Assembly (NCBI RefSeq): GCF_014284125.1
Contig: NZ_JACOFX010000008.1
Location: forward strand, 62,001 to 126,000
Source of the DNA: Undibacterium umbellatum
GTDB taxonomy: Bacteria > Pseudomonadota > Gammaproteobacteria > Burkholderiales > Burkholderiaceae_D
Direction: 5' to 3'
DNA length: 64,000 bases
Shown here piece by piece: positions 47,144 to 56,341 of the stretch (position 1 is the first letter of the stretch; each line of letters starts with the position of its first letter). Below the pieces are notes generated by a model, which saw only the letters and a program-made list of their open reading frames with translations, was not told where the DNA came from and made no database searches. The translations under genes and the position numbers were made by a program.

Positions 47144-47994
47144 AATATCTACCCGGACAAGCCCAGGATTTGCCTGGCAATCGCCAGCAGCTGGCAAACT
47201 ATGCAGCACAGCATTTTACTTATGCCGTCAATGCTGGCGTTGCCACCATCATCCTGAACCGGCCTGAACGCAAAAACCCGCTGACTTTTGATTCTTATGC
47301 AGAGTTGCGCGACCTGTTCCGTACTTTGTCGTATGGCGATGATGTCAAGGCCATCGTCATTACCGGTGCTGGTGAAAACTTTTGTTCTGGCGGTGATGTG
47401 CATGAAATCATCGGTCCACTGACCAAGCTCGATATGCCAGGTCTGCTGAGTTTTACCCGCATGACGGGTGATCTGGTTAAGGCCATGCGCGCCTGCCCTC
47501 AGCCGATTATTGCTGCGATTGACGGCGTCTGCGCTGGCGCAGGTGCAATACTGGCGCTGGCTTCTGATATTCGCATAGGCACGGCACGTAGCAAGACGGC
47601 TTTCCTGTTCACCCGGGTTGGTCTGGCTGGTTGCGATATGGGTGCCTGCTCCATTTTGCCGCGCATCATAGGACAGGGGCGAGCATCAGATTTGCTGTAT
47701 ACAGGGCGCTCGATGTCAGGCGAAGAAGCAGAGCGCTGGGGGTTTTTCAATCGACTGGCAGCGCCGGACGATGTGCTGGCAGAAGCGCAGGACTATGCGA
47801 AAAACCTGGCCGAAGGCCCGAATTTTGCTCATGGCATGACCAAGAAAATGCTGCAGCAGGAATGGAACATGGGCGTCGATGAAGCCATAGAAGCGGAAGC
47901 ACAGGCCCAGGCTATCTGCATGATGACCAATGATTTTCATCGTGCCTACCATGCCTTCGTAGCAAGGCAAAAGCCGGTTTTTGAAGGGAATTGA
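47140..47994 (+). CDS. Enoyl-CoA hydratase/isomerase family protein
   Basis: Crotonase-fold enzyme of 284 residues. Oxyanion-hole segments are [12 protein letters not shown] near 86-97 and [20 protein letters not shown] near 126-145, with [14 protein letters not shown] near 157-170. The usual second glutamate is replaced around this last segment (Asp/Gly), so the reaction could be a ring hydration or hydrolysis rather than simple enoyl hydration. The start overlaps the MarR stop (ATGA), within the aminobenzoyl-CoA operon. Confidence 0.87.
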   Translation: MKYLPGQAQDLPGNRQQLANYAAQHFTYAVNAGVATIILNRPERKNPLTFDSYAELRDLFRTLSYGDDVKAIVITGAGENFCSGGDVHEIIGPLTKLDMPGLLSFTRMTGDLVKAMRACPQPIIAAIDGVCAGAGAILALASDIRIGTARSKTAFLFTRVGLAGCDMGACSILPRIIGQGRASDLLYTGRSMSGEEAERWGFFNRLAAPDDVLAEAQDYAKNLAEGPNFAHGMTKKMLQQEWNMGVDEAIEAEAQAQAICMMTNDFHRAYHAFVARQKPVFEGN

Positions 47995-47996
47995 GC

Positions 47997-49190
47997 ATGA
48001 CGCATATTATGACTGACACTAGCTATTTGGACTGGCCCTTCTTTGATGAAAAGCACCGTGAATTGCAACGCACGCTGGATACATGGTCTGCAGAAAACCT
48101 GCCTGATCATCATGCTGCGGATGTCGATCAGGCTTGCCGCAATCTCGTCAAGCAGCTAGGCGCGGCTGGCTGGCTCAAGAATGCCATAGGCGGCAGTGCC
48201 TATGGCGGCAATGCTGACGTCATTGATACCCGTGCCATCTGCCTGATACGCGAAACCCTGGCCCGTCATTCGGGTCTGGCAGATTTTGCCTTTGCCATGC
48301 AAGGGCTGGGTTCAGGAGCGATCAGCCTGCATGGCACAGATGCGCAAAAGCAAACTTATCTGAGCAAGGTAGCCAAAGGCGAGGCGATTGCTGCTTTTGC
48401 CCTGTCCGAGCCTGAAGCAGGTTCAGATGTGGCAGCCATGCAATGTGCGGCAGAATTTGTCGACGATGCTGATGGTGGTCACTATATATTGAATGGTGAG
48501 AAAACCTGGATTTCCAACGGCGGCATTGCCGACTTTTATGTATTGTTCGCCCGCACTGGCGAAGCGCCGGGTGCGCGTGGCATCACTGCCTTTATCGTTG
48601 ATGCTAACTTGCCTGGCTTTGAGATTGCCGAACGTATCGATGTGATTGCTCCACATCCGCTGGCGCGCCTGAAGTTTACTAATTGCCGCATCCCGGCAAC
48701 ACAGCGTTTGGGTGAGGCAGGGCAGGGCTTCAAGGTAGCAATGGCGACGCTGGATATCTTCCGCACGTCCGTGGCTGGTGCTGCGCTTGGCTTTGCCCGT
48801 CGTGCCATGGATGAAGCCATGCACAGAGTAACGGCGCGCAAGATGTTTGGCCAGACTCTGGCCGATTTCCAACTGACGCAGGCCAAGCTGGCTCAGATGG
48901 CTACGACCATAGATAGTTCAGCCCTGTTGATTTACCGTGCCGCTTGGCAAAGAGACCAGGGCAGGAAAGTTACCAAGGAAGCTGCCATGGCCAAACTGAT
49001 TGCGACTGAAGGTGCGCAGCAAGTGATAGATGCAGCGGTGCAGATGTTTGGCGGCCTGGGTGTCGTCAGCGAAGTACCGGTAGAACGCTTGTACCGTGAA
49101 ATCCGTTCTCTGCGTATTTATGAAGGGGCGACGGAAGTGCAGCAACTGATCATAGGCCGTGAATTGTTGAAAGAGTTTTCTGCGGCATGA
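47997..49190 (+). CDS. Acyl-CoA dehydrogenase
   Basis: FAD-dependent dehydrogenase of 397 residues, expected to oxidise an acyl-CoA intermediate of the aromatic pathway. Family motifs are [16 protein letters not shown] near 133-148, [19 protein letters not shown] near 166-184, and the C-terminal [34 protein letters not shown] near 344-378. The ATG at 47997 has GAAGGGAA upstream and lies two bases after the previous stop. Its stop overlaps the thioesterase gene. Confidence 0.9.
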   Translation: MTHIMTDTSYLDWPFFDEKHRELQRTLDTWSAENLPDHHAADVDQACRNLVKQLGAAGWLKNAIGGSAYGGNADVIDTRAICLIRETLARHSGLADFAFAMQGLGSGAISLHGTDAQKQTYLSKVAKGEAIAAFALSEPEAGSDVAAMQCAAEFVDDADGGHYILNGEKTWISNGGIADFYVLFARTGEAPGARGITAFIVDANLPGFEIAERIDVIAPHPLARLKFTNCRIPATQRLGEAGQGFKVAMATLDIFRTSVAGAALGFARRAMDEAMHRVTARKMFGQTLADFQLTQAKLAQMATTIDSSALLIYRAAWQRDQGRKVTKEAAMAKLIATEGAQQVIDAAVQMFGGLGVVSEVPVERLYREIRSLRIYEGATEVQQLIIGRELLKEFSAA

Positions 49191-49603
49191 TCTTTAACGC
49201 TGAATTACCGATACGCTTTGCCCACTGCGACCCGGCTGGTATTGTATTTTATCCGCGCTATTTTGAAATGATGAATGGTGTGGTGGAAGACTGGTGCGCG
49301 CAAGGTCTGGCTTGCAGTTTCCATGAAATGCATATTGCGCGTGGCATAGGTTTACCGACCGTGCATCTGGAAACGGATTTCATCAAGCCGGCAGAACTGG
49401 GTGAAAGCTTGCTGGCAGAATTGATCTTAACGAAGCTGGGCAAGAGTTCAGTTGAACTGCAAATTTGCTTTAGCGGGCCACAACAGGATGTTCGCTTGAA
49501 AGCCAGGCTGGTTCTGGTCATGATGGATTTGAAATTGCGCAAGGCGGTAGCCATACCTGATGAACTGCGTACTGCCATGCTGAAGTATTGCAATATTAGA
49601 TAG
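49187..49603 (+). CDS. 4-hydroxybenzoyl-CoA thioesterase family protein (hot-dog fold)
   Basis: Small thioesterase of 138 residues. The [23 protein letters not shown] segment at 8-30 includes the catalytic aspartate of the 4HBT family (Asp-Pro). In a CoA-ester pathway it probably frees CoA trapped in dead-end products, though a direct step is possible. It overlaps the acyl-CoA dehydrogenase gene by four bases. Confidence 0.88.
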   Translation: MIFNAELPIRFAHCDPAGIVFYPRYFEMMNGVVEDWCAQGLACSFHEMHIARGIGLPTVHLETDFIKPAELGESLLAELILTKLGKSSVELQICFSGPQQDVRLKARLVLVMMDLKLRKAVAIPDELRTAMLKYCNIR

Positions 49604-49657
49604 ATATAATGGACTTTTCAGACTTTAGGAGCTGAATAGTCATCAATGAGAGGATAG

Positions 49658-50053
49658 ATGATGGACATTTTGCAACCTCCAGGCTGGGCCAGACCACGTG
49701 GCTATTCAAATGGCATTTCTGCCAGTGGCCGCACCGTATGCGTCAGTGGCATGGTGGGCTGGGATGCGCAATGCGCCTTTCAGACCAATGATTTCGCGGG
49801 CCAGGTAAGACAGGCCTTGCAGAATATCGTTGAAGTATTGACAGAGGCAAATGCCAAACCTGAGCATATCGTACGCATGACCTGGTATGTGATCGATAAG
49901 AAAGAATATGTAGGTGCTTACAAAGAAGTTGGCGAAGCCTATCGCGATATCATAGGCCGGCATTACCCGACCATGACAGCAGTACAGGTGGCAGGCTTAA
50001 TAGAAGACAGAGCCAGGGTGGAGATAGAAGTCACCGCCATCGTCCCGGAGTAA
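49658..50053 (+). CDS. RidA-family (YjgF/YER057c/UK114) protein
   Basis: A 131-residue protein of the RidA fold. RidA enzymes hydrolyse reactive enamines and imines to ketones plus ammonia. Visible motifs are SNGISASGRTVCVSGMVGWDAQ near 18-39, QALQNIVEVLTEANAKPEHIVRMTWYV and the C-terminal IEDRARVEIEVTAIV, whose arginine matches the position that binds the substrate carboxylate in RidA. GAGAGGA precedes two adjacent ATGs (49658, 49661). It sits between the thioesterase and 3-hydroxyacyl-CoA dehydrogenase genes, so removal of the amino group of a 2-aminobenzoyl-CoA-derived enamine is a plausible job. Confidence 0.9.
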   Translation: MMDILQPPGWARPRGYSNGISASGRTVCVSGMVGWDAQCAFQTNDFAGQVRQALQNIVEVLTEANAKPEHIVRMTWYVIDKKEYVGAYKEVGEAYRDIIGRHYPTMTAVQVAGLIEDRARVEIEVTAIVPE

Positions 50054-50055
50054 AT

Positions 50056-51570
50056 ATGAAGACCAGTATTGCTGTTGTTGGTGTTATCGGTGCCGGTGCC
50101 ATGGGGCGCGGCATCGCGCAGATTGCTGCGCAGGCAGGTTTTAGCGTGCTCTTGTTTGACGTGCAGGCCGATGCAGCAAGCAAAGCCAGTCAGTTGATTG
50201 CCGAACAATGGCAAAAAATGCTGAGCAAAGCAAAACTCAGTGCAGAACAGTATCAGCGTGCATTAGAAAGCCTGCAAGTCGTCAATGGCATGCAGGACCT
50301 CGCACAATGTGACCTGGTGGTAGAAGCTATTGTCGAAAAGCTGGATGTCAAACGTGGTTTGTTCCAGCAACTTGATGACATCGTCAGCGACGCTTGCATA
50401 CTGGTGACCAATACTTCCTCCCTGTCAGTTACCGCCATTGCGGCAGGTACAAAAATACCTGAGCGTGTCGCAGGTTTGCATTTCTTTAATCCAGTCCCCT
50501 TGATGAAGGTGGTGGAAGTCATTGATGGCTTGCTGACCGATGCTGCGGTCGCAGAGCAGCTCATGGCGTTCTCCACGCAAACCGGGCATTTGCCAGTGCG
50601 CGCCAAGGATACGCCGGGCTTTATCGTCAACCATGCTGGGCGCGGTTATGGCACGGAAGCCCTGCGCATCCTGCAAGAGAATGTCGCCAGCTTTCGCCAG
50701 ATCGACCAGATCATGCGTGAAGCCGCAGGCTTCAAGCTGGGGCCGTTTGAATTGCTGGACCTGACCGGGCTGGATGTATCGCACCCTGTCATGGAAGCGA
50801 TTTATCATCAGTATTATGAAGAGCCACGCTATCGCCCCAGTGTCATCACTGCGCAGCGAGTACATGCCGGTGTGCTGGGTCGAAAGACTGGGCGTGGATT
50901 CTATTCTTATAACGGTAACCAGGAAGTGCCGCCGGTTCCTGAGCAGCAGCCCGTCTGGGCAGGGCCAGTATGGGTCAACCAGGAAAATGCGGACGCGGTG
51001 CCAGCACTGCTTGCGTTGTTTGAGCGTTGCGGCGTTACTATCGAAAATGGTGAGCAGCCATCTGCAGAGGCGCTGTGTATAGTCAGCCCATACGGTGAAG
51101 ATGTCAGCACCTGTGTGGCGAGAGCCGGGCTGGATGCCCGCCGTACTCTTGGCATAGATGCCTTGACTGCTTGCCAGGGACATCTGAGCCTGATGATGAA
51201 TCCCGCTACAGATGCAAACCTGGCAGCACAATGCCAGTCCCTGCTGCAAAAAAGCGGACAGGGCGTCAGCCTGATACAGGATAGCGCCGGTTTTGTTGTT
51301 CAGCGCATATTGGCGACCATCATCAATATCGCTAGCGACATCGCCCAGCAAGGTATTTGCAGCCCGCAAGACCTCGATAAGGCAGTGGTATTAGGCCTCG
51401 CTTATCCGTTAGGCCCGCTGGCTTGGGGCGACAAACTCGGCACTTCGCGTATACTATTGGTTTTGCGGAACTTGTATGCCAGTACTGGCGACCCGCGCTA
51501 TCGCCCCAGCCCCTGGCTGGTACGCAGGGCGCAACTGGGTTTGTCCTTGCTGCATTTGCCACATCAATAA
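50056..51570 (+). CDS. 3-hydroxyacyl-CoA dehydrogenase (PaaH/PaaC type, long form)
   Basis: NAD-dependent beta-oxidation enzyme of 504 residues. The Rossmann motif VIGAGAMGRGIAQIAA lies near 10-25, and LHFFNPVPLMKVVEVI near 139-154 holds the catalytic histidine. Two C-terminal domains follow, the second (about 405-500) being a repeat of the first, as in the phenylacetate-pathway enzyme PaaH. GGAG precedes the ATG, two bases after the RidA stop. It is the last gene of the tightly packed operon. No thiolase is present in the window to finish the cycle. Confidence 0.9.
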   Translation: MKTSIAVVGVIGAGAMGRGIAQIAAQAGFSVLLFDVQADAASKASQLIAEQWQKMLSKAKLSAEQYQRALESLQVVNGMQDLAQCDLVVEAIVEKLDVKRGLFQQLDDIVSDACILVTNTSSLSVTAIAAGTKIPERVAGLHFFNPVPLMKVVEVIDGLLTDAAVAEQLMAFSTQTGHLPVRAKDTPGFIVNHAGRGYGTEALRILQENVASFRQIDQIMREAAGFKLGPFELLDLTGLDVSHPVMEAIYHQYYEEPRYRPSVITAQRVHAGVLGRKTGRGFYSYNGNQEVPPVPEQQPVWAGPVWVNQENADAVPALLALFERCGVTIENGEQPSAEALCIVSPYGEDVSTCVARAGLDARRTLGIDALTACQGHLSLMMNPATDANLAAQCQSLLQKSGQGVSLIQDSAGFVVQRILATIINIASDIAQQGICSPQDLDKAVVLGLAYPLGPLAWGDKLGTSRILLVLRNLYASTGDPRYRPSPWLVRRAQLGLSLLHLPHQ

Positions 51571-51586
51571 GGCTGCATAAAACCAG

Positions 51587-51620
51587 ACATGTCACTTCTT
51601 ATGGTAGGAAAGTGGCATGT
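51587..51620. repeat. Inverted repeat between catabolic operon and gcdH
   Basis: ACATGTCACTT (51587-51597) and AAGTGGCATGT (51610-51620) form an 11-bp stem with one G-T pair and a 12-base loop. No T-run follows, so a protein-binding site or RNA processing element is as likely as a terminator. Confidence 0.5.
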
Positions 51621-51662
51621 AAATAAATATATAACGGTACATATTCAAATCAGGAGAAACAG

Positions 51663-52838
51663 ATGGCCAAGGCTGTATTTAGTTGGGAAGATCCCTTGTT
51701 ATTGTCCTCGCAACTCAGCGATGAAGAACGCATGGTGCAGGATGCTGCACGTGTCTATTGCGAAGAAAAGCTGACACCGCGGGTACTGGAAGCTTTCCGT
51801 CATGAAAAAACAGATCCAGCCATTTTCCGTGAGATGGGTGAGCTTGGTTTGCTGGGTTCCATGATCCCTACGCAATACGGCGGTGCTGGTTTGAACTATG
51901 TTTGCTATGGCCTGGTGGCGCGTGAAGTGGAGCGTGTTGATTCTGGTTACCGTTCCATGATGAGCGTACAAAGCTCGCTGGTCATGGTGCCTATCAATGA
52001 ATTTGGTAGCGAAGCACAAAAACAAAAATACCTGCCCAAGCTGGCAACGGGTGAATGGATAGGCTGCTTTGGCCTGACCGAGCCTAATCACGGCTCTGAC
52101 CCAGGCAGCATGGTGACCCGTGCCAGGACTGTGCCGGGTGGTTATTCCCTCAGTGGTGCGAAGATGTGGATCACGAATAGCCCTATCGCTGATGTCTTTG
52201 TGGTTTGGGCAAAAACGGATGATGGCCGTATCCGTGGCTTTATCCTGGAAAAAGGCTGGAAAGGCCTGACAGCACCGGCCATCCATGGCAAGGTCGGCTT
52301 GCGTGCTTCCATCACTGGCGAAATCGTCATGGATGAAGTATTTGTACCAGAAGAAAACCTGATGCCGAATGTAGAAGGCCTCAAAGGCCCGTTCACTTGC
52401 CTGAATTCAGCCCGTTACGGTATCGCCTGGGGTGCATTGGGTGCGGCAGAATTTTGCTGGCATACGGCACGTCAATACACCATGGACCGCCTGCAATTTG
52501 GCCGCCCACTGGCTGCGAATCAGCTGATACAGAAAAAATTGGCAGACATGCAGACAGAAATCACGCTGGCACTGCAAGGCTGTTTGCGTCTGGGCCGCAT
52601 GAAGGATGAAGGTACTGCGGCAGTTGAAATCACTTCCATCATGAAGCGTAATTCCTGTGGCAAATCTCTGGATATCGCCCGCACTGCACGCGATATGCTG
52701 GGCGGTAATGGTATTTCTGATGAATTTGGCATTGCCCGTCATCTGGTGAACCTGGAGGTCGTCAACACCTATGAAGGTACACATGATATCCATGCGCTGA
52801 TACTGGGCCGCGCCCAGACTGGTATCGCTGCTTTCTAA
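51663..52838 (+). CDS. gcdH: Glutaryl-CoA dehydrogenase
   Basis: FAD enzyme that oxidises and decarboxylates glutaryl-CoA to crotonyl-CoA, linking aromatic and lysine breakdown to beta-oxidation. The 391-residue product begins [22 protein letters not shown] and has [17 protein letters not shown] near 132-148, [19 protein letters not shown], and the catalytic glutamate in [16 protein letters not shown] near 370. CAGGAG precedes the ATG. It lies 92 bases after the aromatic operon and has its own terminator; the position suggests that the pathway passes through glutaryl-CoA or another dicarboxyl-CoA. Confidence 0.94.
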   Translation: MAKAVFSWEDPLLLSSQLSDEERMVQDAARVYCEEKLTPRVLEAFRHEKTDPAIFREMGELGLLGSMIPTQYGGAGLNYVCYGLVAREVERVDSGYRSMMSVQSSLVMVPINEFGSEAQKQKYLPKLATGEWIGCFGLTEPNHGSDPGSMVTRARTVPGGYSLSGAKMWITNSPIADVFVVWAKTDDGRIRGFILEKGWKGLTAPAIHGKVGLRASITGEIVMDEVFVPEENLMPNVEGLKGPFTCLNSARYGIAWGALGAAEFCWHTARQYTMDRLQFGRPLAANQLIQKKLADMQTEITLALQGCLRLGRMKDEGTAAVEITSIMKRNSCGKSLDIARTARDMLGGNGISDEFGIARHLVNLEVVNTYEGTHDIHALILGRAQTGIAAF

Positions 52839-52863
52839 AATCGCAGCGTTCTCAGCTGCTTGC

Positions 52864-52906
52864 AAAAAAAAGCCGCTTTGTCTTCAAGGCAAGCGGCCTT
52901 TGTTTT
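52864..52906. terminator. Terminator after gcdH (probably bidirectional)
   Basis: An A-run (52864-52870), GCCGCTT (52872-52878), a twelve-base loop and AAGCGGC (52891-52897) followed by CTTTGTTTT form a typical terminator 25 bases after the gcdH stop. Confidence 0.8.
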
Positions 52907-53105
52907 ATGGCATGGCTTAATTTGCCCGCCTTATTTTTTTTGCCGCATTTTCTCCCGTTTATTCTTCGAATTTCTACAAAATTTGCGCCATCACAAGACG
53001 TGCTCAATTTTTTCATTGATGATTGCCAAAAAGTGATAAGGCTGGATCCGGGTTTCACATGCGCTATCGGGTGATTAACGTGAAGAGATTTTTGGTGAAA
53101 ATACG

Positions 53106-53894
53106 ATGAAATTTCCAGTGACGCAACGCTTCTGGACCTGGTTTACCCGACCTTTGTTATTGATCGGCTTATTGTTGACCATCCCCGCCTTCTATTTGGT
53201 GCTGGGTGGCACCACTGACGTGGCCGAGCTGGCGGGGCGCACTCTGTATGCGGCTGCAGCATTGTTGATGCTTGTTGATACTGGTCTCCAATGGCAAAAA
53301 AATAGAAGTCAAAAACGGCGTAGTGGCAAGCTAATACTGGATGGCATGATCATCACTGGCTGCTTGCTGAGTGTTATTTTTACTGGCGAAGCATCGGGTA
53401 CGCTCGAATGGGTGTTGCGACTAGCGCTGGTAGCCGTCATTCTGCTGCGTCTTGCCACTCTGGTTTTGCAGCATATGAAACCCAGTCATCTAGTGCAAAT
53501 GATCGTGCTGGCTTTGCTGATGCTTTGTTCTGCAGGTGCAGGGTTTTACTGGCTGGAGCCCAATGTACATAGCTATGCGAATGGTGTCTGGCTGGCTTTT
53601 ACTACGATAGCTACAGTGGGCTATGGAGATATTGTTCCTTCTACCCCTGCATCCAAGATATTTGCCGTCTTCATCGTATTGCTTGGTTACGCCATGTTTT
53701 CCATAGTAACGGCGAATATTGCAGCCTTGTTTGTGGAGGAGGAAGAGGCTAATCTGGAAAAGCAGTTGCATGCAGATATCCGTCACTTGAGCAGGGAAGT
53801 GGCTGCTCTCAGGGATGAGTTGCGCAGCCGTGATCGTCTTTTCCTCGAAAGGGAAAAAGCAAGGGAGCCTAGGCAGGGTGCGCAAACAGAGTAA
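53106..53894 (+). CDS. Potassium-channel-like protein (voltage-gated ion channel superfamily)
   Basis: Inner-membrane protein of 262 residues. Four to six hydrophobic segments precede a pore loop with the selectivity filter TVGYGD near residue 170, and a final helix (IFAVFIVLLGYAMFSIVTAN). The cytoplasmic C-terminus (about 205-262) is a highly charged coiled coil (LEKQLHADIRHLSREVAALR) that may tetramerise the channel. There is no RCK/TrkA-N domain. The voltage-sensor arginines are not clearly spaced, so gating is uncertain. Confidence 0.85.
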   Translation: MKFPVTQRFWTWFTRPLLLIGLLLTIPAFYLVLGGTTDVAELAGRTLYAAAALLMLVDTGLQWQKNRSQKRRSGKLILDGMIITGCLLSVIFTGEASGTLEWVLRLALVAVILLRLATLVLQHMKPSHLVQMIVLALLMLCSAGAGFYWLEPNVHSYANGVWLAFTTIATVGYGDIVPSTPASKIFAVFIVLLGYAMFSIVTANIAALFVEEEEANLEKQLHADIRHLSREVAALRDELRSRDRLFLEREKAREPRQGAQTE

Positions 53895-53926
53895 TTAGTC
53901 TGGCAGCCCGAGGTCAAATGAATTTT

Positions 53927-55570
53927 CTACTCAGTAAATGCCCGGCTGATAATATGATCAAGTAGGGTGTTGCTTATCTCGCCACCCAGACTTCCATATA
54001 CTCGACCGCATTCAGCATCCATACGGCTGTGAGTAAACGCGATAGCAACATCTTCTTCAGCATATTCGCTCATCAGGAAAGCCTGGGCTGTCAGCACCAG
54101 TTTCTGGGTAATGCGACGGGCATTCTTTTCTCTGAATTCTGTTAATGCCAGGTCTTTTTTTAATTCCTGCACCATTTGCCTGACCTGCTCAGATGTCGAA
54201 CTGTTCCAAAATTGCAGCAATAATTGCAAGCCCTCTGGGTCTCTATCCATGGCGCGCAGCACATCCAGGCACATGACATTTCCAGAGCCTTCCCAGATAG
54301 AGTTGACCGGTGCTTCGCGGTACAGCCTTGCCATGGGGCCAGTCTCGACATAGCCATTGCCTCCCCAGACTTCCATGCATTCACCAGTAAATTCCAGTGC
54401 GCGTTTGCATATCCAGAATTTTGCGGCAGGCGTCATGATGCGTTTCCAGGCGCGTTGCAAGTTGTCATCTGGTGCGTCAATTGCAGCAGCCAAGTGCAAC
54501 ATGAGGCGTGTCGCTGCTTCGCTTTCCAGTGCGAGGTCAGCCAACACATTGCGCATCAAAGGTTGATCCACCAACTTCTTGCCGAAAGCTGTGCGGTGAC
54601 GCGCATGGTGGATGGCTTGTACCAGTGCTTGCCGCATCAGGCCAGCGCTGCCGATGACGCAATCCAGCCGGGTCAGGTTGGCCATTTCTATGATGGTTGG
54701 TATACCCCGGCCTTCATTGCCTATCATGACGCCGTAGGCATTATGGAATTCCACTTCGCTGCTGGAGTTTGATTTGTTGCCCAGTTTGTCTTTTAGTCTT
54801 TGTACCAGGATCGCATTCTTGCTGCCGTCAGGACACCAGCGAGGCACGAAAAAACAGGATAAACCAGTCTCAGTCTTGGCCAGGACCAGATGGGCATCGC
54901 ACATGGGGGCTGAGAAAAACCATTTGTGACCTGTCAGTGCATAGGCTTGACCTCGTCCATTGACGCCCAGCGCCACGGCAGTGGTGGTATTGGTGCGCAC
55001 ATCCGATCCGCCCTGCTTTTCTGTCATGCCCATGCCTATCAAGATGGATTTTTTCTGTGCTATCGGCAGGTCGCGTGGATCATGTTCCAGCGAGTACAGC
55101 TTGTCTTTGAGTTCCGCGAAGAGGAACACTTCGTTTTGTAGCACCGGGATGGATGCAAAAGTCATGGTGCTGGGACATAGGGAGCCAGATTCCACCTGCG
55201 ATTGCATGAAATAGCCAGCAGCACGGGCAACATGTGCACCCATGCGCGGCTGGCTCCATGGGCTGGCATGCAGGCCTTGCTTGCGCAATATCCTCAATAA
55301 TTGATGCCAGCTGGGATGGAAATCTACCCGGTCTATGCGCTTGCCCTGTCTGTCATGGGTATGCAATTCTGGCAAATGCGTATTGGACAGTGCAGCAGCT
55401 TCCAGCACTGCGCTGCTTCCTAATTCTTGTCCGGACGTTTTCAGTGTATTTTGATACCAGTCAGCTTGATACTGCGCCAGACTACTCATTAGAACGGTAT
55501 CACTAGTGAAAATATTGTAATCTTGCAGATCTGCGACCTGATTGCTTATTTCATGGGTTTGCCACTGCAT
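53927..55570 (-). CDS. aidB: AidB-like acyl-CoA dehydrogenase (alkylation-response family)
   Basis: Flavoprotein of 547 residues. The N-terminus (QVADLQDYNIFTSDTVL) and IGMGMTEKQGGSDVRTNTT near 179-197 match AidB, which in E. coli binds DNA and is induced by alkylating agents; its enzymatic role is weak. Near 400-440 the sequence (TGECMEVWGGNGYVETGPMARLYREAPVNSIWEGSGNVM) keeps the family's catalytic-loop form, with a Glu in the WEGSGN segment. It is divergent from a TetR regulator at 55694. A catabolic acyl-CoA dehydrogenase is the alternative reading. Confidence 0.85.
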   Translation of the reverse strand: MQWQTHEISNQVADLQDYNIFTSDTVLMSSLAQYQADWYQNTLKTSGQELGSSAVLEAAALSNTHLPELHTHDRQGKRIDRVDFHPSWHQLLRILRKQGLHASPWSQPRMGAHVARAAGYFMQSQVESGSLCPSTMTFASIPVLQNEVFLFAELKDKLYSLEHDPRDLPIAQKKSILIGMGMTEKQGGSDVRTNTTTAVALGVNGRGQAYALTGHKWFFSAPMCDAHLVLAKTETGLSCFFVPRWCPDGSKNAILVQRLKDKLGNKSNSSSEVEFHNAYGVMIGNEGRGIPTIIEMANLTRLDCVIGSAGLMRQALVQAIHHARHRTAFGKKLVDQPLMRNVLADLALESEAATRLMLHLAAAIDAPDDNLQRAWKRIMTPAAKFWICKRALEFTGECMEVWGGNGYVETGPMARLYREAPVNSIWEGSGNVMCLDVLRAMDRDPEGLQLLLQFWNSSTSEQVRQMVQELKKDLALTEFREKNARRITQKLVLTAQAFLMSEYAEEDVAIAFTHSRMDAECGRVYGSLGGEISNTLLDHIISRAFTE

Positions 55571-55693
55571 ATGAGCCTCATTGATATGGTGTAATTAAAT
55601 AAGCCAGCTGAATAGTGTAGTCTGATGAAGTAAGTAACATGTTCGCTTTTCAGCGGCCAATTTAGTCTCCGACCTTAACCGACAAGAAACACC

Positions 55694-56332
55694 ATGAGCG
55701 AGTCTGCCAGCCCTTTGAAATTACGCCGCAAGCCAGTGCAGCAACGCTCGAAAATGACACAATTGGCAATTCTTGATGCCTTTGTTCGGCTTTTGGTCGA
55801 AAAAAGCTATGCCGATCTGACCATGCGCGATATCGCCCTGGTTGCTGGCGTGGGTCTGGGCACCTTGTATGAATACTTCCCTGGCAAAAAATCGATAGCG
55901 GCGCATTGCATACATGAGCGCATGAAGAATATTGGAGCCCAGATGCGCATCTGGGTAGGGTTGCAACATGGTCAGCCCTTGCAAGATATCGTAACGGATC
56001 TGCTGGAGCGCATTATTCTTTTGCATGCAGACAAAACTGAAGAGTGGTCTGCTCTGATTTTCCTGGAGCGGCAAATTTCCAACATGGAAGCCTATAGCGC
56101 CCTGTACGGGCAAGTTGTCGATATCTGGGAGTCAGCTTTTGCCGCAAGCTCGGACCGTGCGGCTTATCCAGATACCAGTCCGGCGATAGTCCATGCGGCT
56201 GTCTATGGGGTCTTGTATCAGACACTGATGTTGTCCCCGCAAAGCCTGCAAGCACCTGAATTTCTTGCTCAGATGAAAAACTTGGTGTTGGGATATCTGC
56301 AAATCACTGATCAGAGCGCCCGAATAAGGTAA
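55694..56332 (+). CDS. TetR-family transcriptional regulator
   Basis: A 212-residue regulator. The N-terminal helix-turn-helix at about 20-65 reads QLAILDAFVRLLVEKSYADLTMRDIALVAGVGLGTLYEYFPGKKSIAAH, the usual TetR form. The C-terminal effector domain shows no known ligand motif. It is divergent from aidB with a 123-base shared region and probably controls it. It ends nine bases before dnaX, which may share its transcript. Confidence 0.88.
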   Translation: MSESASPLKLRRKPVQQRSKMTQLAILDAFVRLLVEKSYADLTMRDIALVAGVGLGTLYEYFPGKKSIAAHCIHERMKNIGAQMRIWVGLQHGQPLQDIVTDLLERIILLHADKTEEWSALIFLERQISNMEAYSALYGQVVDIWESAFAASSDRAAYPDTSPAIVHAAVYGVLYQTLMLSPQSLQAPEFLAQMKNLVLGYLQITDQSARIR

Positions 56333-56341
56333 AATCGCGGG

